A DNA stretch of 64,000 nt from assembly GCF_016919445.1 (NCBI RefSeq), contig NZ_CP070356.1, positions 999,501 through 1,063,500 of the forward strand. Reading direction: 5' to 3'. The notes beneath the pieces were generated by a model, which was not told the origin of the DNA, made no database searches, and saw only the letters and a program-made list of their open reading frames with translations. The position numbers and the translations under genes were made by a program. This DNA comes from Pseudomonas sp. PDNC002 (lineage in GTDB: Bacteria > Pseudomonadota > Gammaproteobacteria > Pseudomonadales > Pseudomonadaceae). Below are positions 25,368 through 32,926 of this stretch, piece after piece (position 1 is the stretch's first letter; each line of letters begins with the position of its first letter).

Positions 25368-26771
25368 ATGTCCCACACTCCGTTTTCCCCCGAACTGCTC
25401 TGCCCCGCCGGCTCGCTGAAGAGCCTGCGCCACGCCTTCGCCTATGGCGCCGACGCCGTCTATGCCGGCCAGCCGCGCTACAGCCTGCGAGTGCGCAACA
25501 ACGAATTCGACCACGCCAACCTCGCCACCGGCATCAACGAGGCCCATGCCCTGGGCAAGCGCCTATACGTGGTGGTCAACATCGCCCCGCACAACGCCAA
25601 GTTGAAGACCTTCCTGCAGGACGTCGAATCAGTAATCGCCCTGGGCCCGGATGCGCTGATCATGTCCGATCCCGGCCTGATCATGCTGGTTCGCCAGCAT
25701 TTCCCCGAGGTTGATATCCACCTTTCGGTGCAGGCCAACGCGGTGAACTGGGCCAGCGTGGAATTCTGGCGCCAGCAGGGACTCAAGCGAGTAATCCTGT
25801 CCCGCGAACTGTCGCTGGAGGAAATCGGCGAGATCCGCGAACGCGTGCCAGGCATGGAGCTGGAAGTCTTCGTCCACGGCGCGCTGTGCATGGCCTACTC
25901 CGGGCGCTGCCTGCTGTCGGGCTACATCAACCGCCGCGACCCCAACCAGGGCACCTGCACCAACGCCTGCCGCTGGGAGTACCAGACCCACGCCGCCCAT
26001 GAGGACGAACTGGGCCACGCCGTGCGAAACGTCGAGCCGACCCTGGGCATCGGCGCACCGACGAAGGAAATCGTCCTGCTCGAAGAGGGCAACCGCCCCG
26101 GCGAGCTGATGGAGGCCTTCGAGGACGAGCACGGCACCTACATCATGAATTCCAAGGACCTGCGCGCCATCCAGCACGTGCAGCGCCTGGCGCAGATGGG
26201 CGTGCATTCGCTGAAGATCGAGGGCCGCACCAAGTCCCACTACTACGTCGCACGCACCGCCCAGGCCTACCGCAAGGCCATCGACGACGCCGTGGCCGGG
26301 CGCGCGTTCGACCTGGGCCTGATGGATACGCTGGAATCCCTCGCCCATCGCGGCTACACCGAGGGCTTCCTGCGCCGCCACGTGCACGACGAGTACCAGA
26401 ACTACCAGTACGGCCACTCCCTGTCCGAGCGCCAGCAGTTCGTCGGCGAGTTCACCGGTGAGCGCCGTAACGGACTGGCGGAAGTGCGGGTGAAGAACCG
26501 CTTCGAAACCGGCGACAGCGTCGAGCTGATGACCCCGACCGGCAACCGCACCTTCCGCCTGCATGCGCTGGAGAACACGCGGGGCGAGTCCATCGGCGTC
26601 GCGCCTGGCGACGGGCATGTGGTTTACATTCCGGTGCCTGAGGAGCTGGAGCTGCAGTACGCGCTGCTAATGCGCAATCTGAATGGCGGGACCACGCGGG
26701 ATGCCCGCGAAGCGGTTGCAGCCGGCGGCTGCGGGAATGATTGCGGCAAGTGCGGGTGCGGCGGGAGCTGA
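25368..26771 (+). CDS. Peptidase U32 family tRNA hydroxylation protein TrhP/YegQ-like
   Basis: A 467-residue U32 protein. The family signature is visible as EVFVHGALCMAYSGRCLLSG, with the following CTNACRWEY supplying further conserved Cys thought to bind an iron-sulfur cluster. The N-terminal ELLCPAGSLKSLRHAFAYGA is typical of TrhP/YegQ, which with prephenate supports hydroxylation at tRNA U34 (ho5U). The C-terminus ends in a Cys/Gly-rich tail (CGNDCGKCGCGG) that may hold a metal. It is not expected to be a protease. It stands alone between two repeat elements. Confidence 0.85.
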   Translation: MSHTPFSPELLCPAGSLKSLRHAFAYGADAVYAGQPRYSLRVRNNEFDHANLATGINEAHALGKRLYVVVNIAPHNAKLKTFLQDVESVIALGPDALIMSDPGLIMLVRQHFPEVDIHLSVQANAVNWASVEFWRQQGLKRVILSRELSLEEIGEIRERVPGMELEVFVHGALCMAYSGRCLLSGYINRRDPNQGTCTNACRWEYQTHAAHEDELGHAVRNVEPTLGIGAPTKEIVLLEEGNRPGELMEAFEDEHGTYIMNSKDLRAIQHVQRLAQMGVHSLKIEGRTKSHYYVARTAQAYRKAIDDAVAGRAFDLGLMDTLESLAHRGYTEGFLRRHVHDEYQNYQYGHSLSERQQFVGEFTGERRNGLAEVRVKNRFETGDSVELMTPTGNRTFRLHALENTRGESIGVAPGDGHVVYIPVPEELELQYALLMRNLNGGTTRDAREAVAAGGCGNDCGKCGCGGS

Positions 26772-26792
26772 TTGCCCAGCCCAGTTCTAAAG

Positions 26793-26910
26793 GCCCTCAC
26801 CCTAACCCTCTCCCAGGGGGGAGAGGGGACCCGTTCGGTGCAGGATGAAAATTTTGCGTCAGCCGCTACGGACGGCTCCCTCTCCCTGTGTGAGAGGGTT
26901 GGGGTGAGGG
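26793..26910. repeat. CCCTCACCC/GGGTGAGGG intergenic element, single unit
   Basis: A copy of about 118 bases with left end CCCTCACCCTAACCCTCTCC, core GTTCGGTGCAGGATGAAAAT and right end GAGAGGGTTGGGGTGAGGG. It sits between the convergent ends of the U32 gene and the DUF3142 gene. Confidence 0.8.
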
Positions 26911-26965
26911 CAGGCCCAAGCAGCGACAGTTCGCGAGCTCGCCCATAACACACGCTCCCTGCCGG

Positions 26966-27673
26966 TCAGGGATTCTGCAGAAACACCACATACCCCCTGA
27001 ACCACCGGCTATCCGCCAGGTAATCCGGCGCCTGCCATTCCCCGTACTGCGCCAACCCGATGCGGAACGGCAGCTGCAGGCGCGCGACGCGCGGCAGGTA
27101 GGCCTGGTAGTTGGGAATCGTCTCGCGCCCCTGGTAGGTCTGCACCACCACCTCGTCCACCACGCCGGCCAGGCGATTGATGGTCTCCGGCGCAGCGTTG
27201 CTACCCCAGTCCATCAAACCGGTGATGCTCAGACGGCACTCCGGCGGCAAGCGCTTGCGCAGGTCCTGGAGAAAGTCGACGTATTCGTTGAGGTAGCGCG
27301 TACGCGCATCGAAATCGATCTGCACGCCCACCACCGGATTACCCGCCGCGCGCCAACGGCGCAGCTGGGACAGCAGGGTGCGGTAGATGTCTTCGTTCCA
27401 GCGCAGGGTGTGGGCGCGGTAGACCACCCAGACCTCACCCCGCGTCAGACGCGGAATGGCGATGCCCTGGGCGATCAGGCGGGCACGGCCGCCCTTCTGG
27501 CGCGGCGCGCTGACTTGCCCTTGCAGCACATAGAGCGTGCGCGCCTGGGCCAGCACCGGCTGCGCGGCCACCCCACTCCAGAGCCAGAAGGCATCGTGCT
27601 CGGCGGCGTCCACGCCGGCCGCCGAGGCGTTGCCCGCGAGCAACGCCAGCGCCAACGCAACGGCCCGGCGCAC
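26966..27673 (-). CDS. DUF3142 family secreted protein
   Basis: A 235-residue protein with a signal peptide (MRRAVALALALLAGNASAAG when started at GTG 27673). A single domain follows, with LYVLQGQVSA, WVVYRAHTLRW, GVQIDFDARTRYLNEYVDFL, LSITGLMDWGSNA and RIGLAQYG, which I associate with DUF3142. The fold looks like a glycoside-hydrolase-type TIM barrel with acidic residues on strand ends (QIDFDAR), but no activity is known. The start just after the upstream stop (27679) suggests coupling to the large lipoprotein gene. A longer frame reaches 27748 inside that gene and is less likely. Confidence 0.7.
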   Translation of the reverse strand: MRRAVALALALLAGNASAAGVDAAEHDAFWLWSGVAAQPVLAQARTLYVLQGQVSAPRQKGGRARLIAQGIAIPRLTRGEVWVVYRAHTLRWNEDIYRTLLSQLRRWRAAGNPVVGVQIDFDARTRYLNEYVDFLQDLRKRLPPECRLSITGLMDWGSNAAPETINRLAGVVDEVVVQTYQGRETIPNYQAYLPRVARLQLPFRIGLAQYGEWQAPDYLADSRWFRGYVVFLQNP

Positions 27674-27678
27674 GACGC

Positions 27679-29859
27679 TTACCAGTAGTACTTCAGGGAC
27701 TTGGCCCAAGGCGTGGCGGCGTACTGGCCCTTGAGCGCGCGGAACCACTGCTTGCGCTGCGCCGGGGCGATGTCCTGGCTGCCGCAGCCATTGAAGCCGC
27801 TGGGCGCGTAGCAGTTGATCGCGCGGAACAGGGCGTAGGCGCGGTCGTCGTCCGGCGCCTGCTTGTCGGCGATGACCTTGAGGTAGCCGTCCATGCGCGA
27901 GTAGGCCGTGCCGGGGAACAGCGATTCACCGCCGCCCAGTTCGCGTTCGCTGGGCTGGGTATCCAGCGGGAAGCCGTCGAGGTTGTTGCGCAGGATGAAT
28001 TCACCCAGGCAGTTCAGCGCCCTGGGCGGCTGCGGGCTCTGCAACAGATCGCGGGCGACGTCGACGATGGCCGGGCACTCGTAGCCACTGTCGTTCTTGC
28101 CGCCAGGCCACTGGAACAGCGACAGCGGCAGGCTGCCGTAGAGATAGCCGATGCTGGCGCCCAGCGGCTTGCCGCTGCCGTCGGTGGGGAGCAGCGCGAG
28201 GTCGTCGATGAACGCCTGGTACTGGCCGTGCAGCAGGTCCTTGTAGAGCAGGGCGAACAGCGCGGTGTCGCGCTCCTCCACCGAGATGCTGGCGGAGCGC
28301 GCCTGTTGGCGCAGCAGGTCGGGGCCGGCGACGTGACGCAGGAGGATTTCGCGGATGATCGGCGTGTGCACCGGCGAGCCTTCGGCGAAGACCTTCACCA
28401 GGCGGTCGCTACGTTCGTAGTTGAAGGCCAGCGCCAGCTCCAGCTGGTCACGCTGCAGGGGCTGTTCCGCCAGTGGCAGCAGGCGCAGCCAGAGCTTCTC
28501 GGCACCGATCCAGTCGTTGCCGGCCTCCAGGGCGAAACCGCGCAGGGTCTGCTGGCTGAAGGCAAGGTAGTCGAGCTTCGACGGCAGTTCTTCCGGCAAC
28601 GATTTCAGCGCCTGGGTGGCATTCTCCGCGACGTACAGCTGGTAAGCCGCCGTCAGGTAGTCGTGCAAACCAGGTTGCTTGGCGAACAGCTCCTTCTGTC
28701 CGGCGAGCCCGGCGACGTCGAGGGCGCGGGGCTCGTTCGGCTCGTGGTGGCGCATCTGCATCAGGTCGAGCACCGCCAGCAGGCGCGCATCGCGCACATC
28801 GGCCGGGTGCGCGGTGACCAGGAGCTTGTTGTCCACTTCCTGGACCAGTTGGGCGAGATCGGCATCGCCATCGTCGCGGCCGAACAGTTCGGCATACTCG
28901 CCGGCCAATCGGCTTTCATCGGCCATCAGCCAGTAGGTCCGGCGCACCAGGCCCTTGGCGGAGGCACTGTACTGACCCTGTGGATAACGCTTGAGATAGT
29001 CGCCCAGCGCGGCTTCGGCCTGGCCGAGAACCTTCTTGTCGACTTTGCGCAGATCCGGGTAGCCCATATCGTCGAAGGCGTTCTGCTGCGCCTGGTTGAG
29101 CAGGCCGCGAGCGACCATGTAGCGCGCGGTTTCCTGCAGCCATGGCTGGTCGCTGTCCTGCAACGCGCGGAAGGATTTCAGCGCCTCGCCGAAGCGGCCG
29201 CTGTAGAAGTCCGCCGCGCCCTTCAGGTAGGTGCGGAAAGCCTTGGCCGGGGCGCCTTGCAGGTCGTTGGGGAGCAGCACGCTGAGCTGGGTTTCGTCCC
29301 ACTGGCAGGCGCCGAGCAGCGTCAGGCGCGCGCGGGCCAGTTCCTGGCGCTCATTGGCGGCGAGGCGGTCGGCGAGTAACAGTTGGCCGAGGAAATCCTG
29401 GGCGGTGAGTGCATTGTTGCTGCGGCAACGGCTGCCTTCGCCGCTGGCGAAGCTATCGGAGGAAGCCGGCAGGCTGTCCGCCGGCAGGCCGATGCGCGCG
29501 ATCAGGTCGGCCAGTTGCGCGGTACTGGCGGTCGCCGCGCTGTCGCTGGCGTCACCCGCCGCGGCGCCATCGAGCCAGCGCGCCAGGGGGAACGGCACTT
29601 GCCCATAGCCCAGTTGCTGTTCGTCGTCGGACAGTGCGCGGTTGGGAATGCTCGCCTGCCCGGCGTCGGCCAGCAGCAGTTGCAGATTGACCCGGCTGTC
29701 GTTGCCCGGACTGAGGAACGGCAAGTTGTTGCAGACATCCAGCGTGTCGCGCTTGAGGTTCCAGCTCGGGTAGCAGGAGTCGTCGCTGCTCGCGCGCGCT
29801 TCCTGCACACCGAGGCAGCCGGCGACCAGAGCCAGCAGGGTCAGTCCGTACAGACGCAT
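27679..29859 (-). CDS. Large predicted lipoprotein with helical repeats, function unknown
   Basis: A 726-residue protein with a short signal peptide (MRLYGLTLLALVAGC) whose VAGC lipobox places the lipidated Cys at residue 15. The rest is mostly helical, with TPR-like stretches (AKAFRTYLKGAADFYSGRFG, ALKSFRALQDSDQPWLQETA, EAALGDYLKRYPQGQYSASA), so it probably scaffolds envelope proteins. The ATG at 29859 has AAGGA seven bases upstream. It is likely cotranscribed with the DUF3142 gene five bases downstream. I do not recognise a named family. Confidence 0.78.
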   Translation of the reverse strand: MRLYGLTLLALVAGCLGVQEARASSDDSCYPSWNLKRDTLDVCNNLPFLSPGNDSRVNLQLLLADAGQASIPNRALSDDEQQLGYGQVPFPLARWLDGAAAGDASDSAATASTAQLADLIARIGLPADSLPASSDSFASGEGSRCRSNNALTAQDFLGQLLLADRLAANERQELARARLTLLGACQWDETQLSVLLPNDLQGAPAKAFRTYLKGAADFYSGRFGEALKSFRALQDSDQPWLQETARYMVARGLLNQAQQNAFDDMGYPDLRKVDKKVLGQAEAALGDYLKRYPQGQYSASAKGLVRRTYWLMADESRLAGEYAELFGRDDGDADLAQLVQEVDNKLLVTAHPADVRDARLLAVLDLMQMRHHEPNEPRALDVAGLAGQKELFAKQPGLHDYLTAAYQLYVAENATQALKSLPEELPSKLDYLAFSQQTLRGFALEAGNDWIGAEKLWLRLLPLAEQPLQRDQLELALAFNYERSDRLVKVFAEGSPVHTPIIREILLRHVAGPDLLRQQARSASISVEERDTALFALLYKDLLHGQYQAFIDDLALLPTDGSGKPLGASIGYLYGSLPLSLFQWPGGKNDSGYECPAIVDVARDLLQSPQPPRALNCLGEFILRNNLDGFPLDTQPSERELGGGESLFPGTAYSRMDGYLKVIADKQAPDDDRAYALFRAINCYAPSGFNGCGSQDIAPAQRKQWFRALKGQYAATPWAKSLKYYW

Positions 29860-30025
29860 GAAAGGTCCTTGTCCGTTGGAGCGCGCGCCCAAGGCGCAGC
29901 GCATTGGCACAGAGGGAGAATCTTACCTCGCCGCAACCACACTTGCCCGCCTCCTTCGGCACAAGACTGTAAACGCGCTCTACGGCATAGCGCCCCTGCG
30001 ACACGTTGTCCGGCAATCCGGGAAG

Positions 30026-30067
30026 TTGTCGCCGCTCAAAAGTCCATGGCTCGGCAAGGGGTATTTC
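30026..30067 (+). promoter_or_regulatory. Candidate ANR/DNR-dependent promoter of nirK
   Basis: TTGTC-GCCG-CTCAA (30026-30039) resembles the FNR-type box TTGAT-N4-ATCAA with 7 of 10 conserved bases. A poor -10-like word TATTTC lies at 30062-30067, 22 bases downstream, the spacing of a class II FNR promoter. It would start transcription about 35 bases before the nirK ATG. The clearer box upstream of ytfE (32164) supports the reading. Confidence 0.4.
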
Positions 30068-30108
30068 TGCGCTCGACGAACGGTTTCGTCTGACACGGAG
30101 AGATCACG

Positions 30109-31260
30109 ATGCACGATCAGGAAGAGATGTCCGTTTCGCGCCGCACCCTGCTTGCCGGCGCCGTGGTACTGGGCGTCAGCGGCTCGCTGCTGGGCGCAAG
30201 GACGGCCATGGCCGCCGGCGAATCGGCGCCGAAGCAAGGGCGCCCGGCCCCGGACCTGTCCGCGCTGGAGCGCGTGCAGGTCGAACTGCTCGCCCCGCCG
30301 CAGGTACATGCCCACGAGGCGCGGGCCACGGGCAAGCCCAAAGTGGTCGAATTCCGCATGGTCATCGAGGAGAAAACGCTGATCCTCGACGATCAGGGCA
30401 CCGAGGTCCACGCCATGACCTTCAACGGCTCGGTACCCGGCCCGCTGATGGTGGTGCACCAGGACGACTACGTCGAACTCACCCTGGTCAACCCGGCCAC
30501 CAACAGCATGCCGCACAACATCGACTTCCACGCGGCCACCGGTGCACTGGGCGGCGGCGCGCTGACCATCGTCAGCCCCGGCGAGCAGGTCAGGCTGCGG
30601 TTCCGGGCGACACGACCCGGGGTGTTCGTCTACCACTGCGCACCGGGCGGCGCGATGATCCCCTGGCACGTGGTCTCGGGCATGAACGGCGCGATCATGG
30701 TGCTGCCGCGCGACGGGCTGAAAGACCGCGCCGGCAAGCCGCTGGGCTACGACAAGGTGGTCTACATCGGCGAGCAGGACTTCTACGTACCGCGCGACAA
30801 GGACGGCAAGTTCAAGCGCTACGCCTCGCCCGCCGCGGGCTTCGCCGACATGCAGCAGGTCATGCGCGGTCTGATCCCCAGCCACATCGTCTTCAACGGC
30901 AACGTCGGCGCGTTGACCGGCAAGAACGCGCTCACCGCCAAGGTGGGCGAGACCGTGCTGATCGTCCATTCCCAGGCCAACCGCGATACGCGTCCACACC
31001 TGATTGGCGGTCACGGCGACCACGTCTGGGCCAGCGGCAAGTTCAGCAACCCGCCGGAACAGGACCTGGAAACCTGGTTCATCCCCGGCGGCGCGGCCGG
31101 TGCCGCGCTCTACACCTTCCGCCAGCCGGGCCTGTACGCCTACCTCAACCACAACCTCATCGAAGGCGTGCTGCTGGGTGCCACCGCGCACTTCCAGGTC
31201 GAGGGTGAGTGGGACTCCGACCTGATGAGCCAGGTCGAACCGCCGTCGCCGATCCGCTGA
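30109..31260 (+). CDS. Copper-containing nitrite reductase NirK
   Basis: A 383-residue class I Cu nitrite reductase (nitrite to NO, periplasm). A Tat signal begins SRRTLLAGA. The type 1 copper ligands are His136, Cys177, His187 and Met192 ([28 protein letters not shown]). The type 2 ligands are His141, His176 and His348. The catalytic Asp139 and His302 (GGHGDHVW) are present. All key residues are intact, so the enzyme should be active. The ATG at 30109 follows GGAGAG. nirV follows on the same strand, and a candidate ANR/DNR box lies upstream. P. aeruginosa itself uses the unrelated nirS enzyme, so this looks like an acquired island. Confidence 0.95.
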   Translation: MHDQEEMSVSRRTLLAGAVVLGVSGSLLGARTAMAAGESAPKQGRPAPDLSALERVQVELLAPPQVHAHEARATGKPKVVEFRMVIEEKTLILDDQGTEVHAMTFNGSVPGPLMVVHQDDYVELTLVNPATNSMPHNIDFHAATGALGGGALTIVSPGEQVRLRFRATRPGVFVYHCAPGGAMIPWHVVSGMNGAIMVLPRDGLKDRAGKPLGYDKVVYIGEQDFYVPRDKDGKFKRYASPAAGFADMQQVMRGLIPSHIVFNGNVGALTGKNALTAKVGETVLIVHSQANRDTRPHLIGGHGDHVWASGKFSNPPEQDLETWFIPGGAAGAALYTFRQPGLYAYLNHNLIEGVLLGATAHFQVEGEWDSDLMSQVEPPSPIR

Positions 31261-31323
31261 AGGGCCGATCCGCCATGGTCACCGGCCGGCCCGACGGGCC
31301 GGCCATGCTGCGGGAGCTACGCG

Positions 31324-32136
31324 ATGCGCAAGGAACTCCTGATCGGCCTGCCCGCCGCGTTGCTGATCGGCGTGACGATCCTTCTCCAGGCCCCCGGCGC
31401 AGACCCGGAACTGGCGCCGGAAACCGTAGAGCTGGCCGCGCGCGACTTCACCTTCCGCCCTGCCGGCGACTACTGGCAGGGCAAGCGCGCCATTGATGCG
31501 CCCGCCCGACGCGAGTACCTGCAGCCGCAGTTCGTGGTGATGAAATACCAGGTCAGCCGGCGCGAGTACGCGCGCTGCGTGGCCGAGGGCGTTTGCCCGC
31601 CCCTGGATGGCAGCGGCACGTCCGGCGCCGACCTTCCCCTGACCGGCGCCAGCCAGCTGGATGCGCAGCTCTACGCCGACTGGCTGTCGCGCCGCACTCG
31701 CCAGCGTTGGCGCCTGCCCACTGATCGGGAATGGGCGTTCTTCGCCGGGTCGCGTTGGGCCGACGATGCGCTGCGCATCGACGATGACGGCAGCAATCCG
31801 GCCCGTCGCTGGCTCGCCCGCTACAGCTTCGAGGCCGAGACACGCACCGTCGACGCGCCGCAGGTGCAACCACGCGGCAGCCACGGCCTCAACGAGTACG
31901 GGGTGGCGGATCTCGCGGGGAACGTCTGGGAGTGGACGCAAAGCTGCCACCAGCGGGTCGCTCTCGAGGCTGATGGCCGCCCGCTCAGCCAACTGCAGAC
32001 ATGTTCGATCCGCATCGCCGAAGGGCGCCACCGCGCGGCGCTCAACGATTTCGTCCGCGATGCGCGCGGCGGCGGGTGCGCCGCCGGGCAACCGCCGGAC
32101 AACCTGGGGTTCCGCCTGGTCAGGGAGCGCCCGTGA
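31324..32136 (+). CDS. NirV, SUMF1/FGE-sulfatase-domain accessory protein of NirK
   Basis: A 270-residue protein with an N-terminal hydrophobic signal or anchor (MRKELLIGLPAALLIGVTILL) and a formylglycine-generating-enzyme-like domain (QVSRREYARCVAEG, RWRLPTDREWAFFAG, GVADLAGNVWEWTQS, NLGFRLVRERP). NirV proteins of this type accompany nirK in denitrifiers; their exact role is unknown. The C-terminal Cys pair used by true FGE is not present, only one Cys in GGGCAAG, so it is probably not a sulfatase activator. The extra Cys (RCVAEGVC, QSCHQ) suit periplasmic disulfides. It lies 63 bases after nirK. Confidence 0.85.
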   Translation: MRKELLIGLPAALLIGVTILLQAPGADPELAPETVELAARDFTFRPAGDYWQGKRAIDAPARREYLQPQFVVMKYQVSRREYARCVAEGVCPPLDGSGTSGADLPLTGASQLDAQLYADWLSRRTRQRWRLPTDREWAFFAGSRWADDALRIDDDGSNPARRWLARYSFEAETRTVDAPQVQPRGSHGLNEYGVADLAGNVWEWTQSCHQRVALEADGRPLSQLQTCSIRIAEGRHRAALNDFVRDARGGGCAAGQPPDNLGFRLVRERP

Positions 32137-32163
32137 ACCGCTCGCCCGCCCCCGCCGCGAAGC

Positions 32164-32206
32164 TTGACCGTCATCAACGAGGGCGCCCGGCCAACCTCCG
32201 TAGACT
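32164..32206 (+). promoter_or_regulatory. ANR/DNR box and -10 element of the ytfE/dnrN promoter
   Basis: TTGAC-CGTC-ATCAA (32164-32177) matches the ANR/DNR consensus TTGAT-N4-ATCAA at 9 of 10 positions. A -10-like TAGACT at 32201-32206 follows after 23 bases, as in class II FNR promoters centred at -41.5. This predicts a start near 32212 and a 30-base leader before the ATG at 32242. Confidence 0.7.
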
Positions 32207-32241
32207 GCCCGCCTCCACCATTCGCCCGAGCCGAGCCCGCC

Positions 32242-32913
32242 ATGAACCACCGTTTCGCCGACCGCACCCTGAGCGACCTGGCCCTGAGCCTGCCCGGCAG
32301 CGTCGCGCTGCTGCATGACCACCGGCTGGATTTCGGCTGCGGCGGCCAACGCAGCCTGCGCGAGGCGGCAAGCGAGCACGACCTGGACCTGCAGCGACTG
32401 ATCAGTGCATTCGACGCATTGCCGGCGGACGCGCCCGCGCCCGATTGGCAAGGGGCGGGCAGTGCGCCGCTGATCGATCACATCCTGGCGCGCTACCACC
32501 AGGTCCATCGCCAGCAGCTACCCGCGCTGATTGCCCAAGCGCAACGCACCGAGCGCGCCCACGCCACGCATCCACAGTGCCCCGGCGGGCTGGCGGAGCA
32601 CCTGACGACGATGCAGCAGGAACTCGAATGGCACATGTGCAAGGAAGAAGGCGTGCTGTTTCCCTGGCTGCGCCAGGGCATTCCGCTGACTCATGTGCAG
32701 GGCCCGATCGGCGTCATGCGCCATGAGCATGACGAACATGCGCAGTCACTGCTGGTATTGGCGGAGCTGACCGACGCCTTCACCGCCCCCGCCGATGCCG
32801 ACGAGGACTGGCGCCAGCTCTATGCCGGGCTCGAAACACTGCGGCGCGACCTGGTGGAACACATCCACCTGGAGAACAACCTGCTGTTCGTCGGCGCCCA
32901 GCAGCCGGGCTGA
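32242..32913 (+). CDS. YtfE/ScdA/DnrN-family di-iron protein (repair of iron centres)
   Basis: A 223-residue di-iron hemerythrin-like protein that repairs nitrosylated or oxidised iron-sulfur clusters in the cytoplasm. The expected ligands are present: His86, His107, His131, Glu135, His163, His207 and Glu211 (RYHQVH, HMCKEE, RHEHDEH, EHIHLENN). The N-terminal DUF542 motif is DFGCGG with a single Cys33 where E. coli YtfE has DYCCGG. The ATG at 32242 begins the conserved region. It lies downstream of nirKV with its own ANR/DNR box, fitting a role in coping with NO made by NirK. The symbol ytfE or dnrN would be appropriate. Confidence 0.9.
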   Translation: MNHRFADRTLSDLALSLPGSVALLHDHRLDFGCGGQRSLREAASEHDLDLQRLISAFDALPADAPAPDWQGAGSAPLIDHILARYHQVHRQQLPALIAQAQRTERAHATHPQCPGGLAEHLTTMQQELEWHMCKEEGVLFPWLRQGIPLTHVQGPIGVMRHEHDEHAQSLLVLAELTDAFTAPADADEDWRQLYAGLETLRRDLVEHIHLENNLLFVGAQQPG

Positions 32914-32926
32914 GCCGTGGCCTCAC

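Noticed and set aside
31324-32136. NirV as the formylglycine-generating enzyme for the nearby sulfatase
   Set aside because: It has the SUMF1 fold but lacks the C-terminal Cys pair used by FGE, is predicted extracytoplasmic, and its linkage to nirK is the established association.
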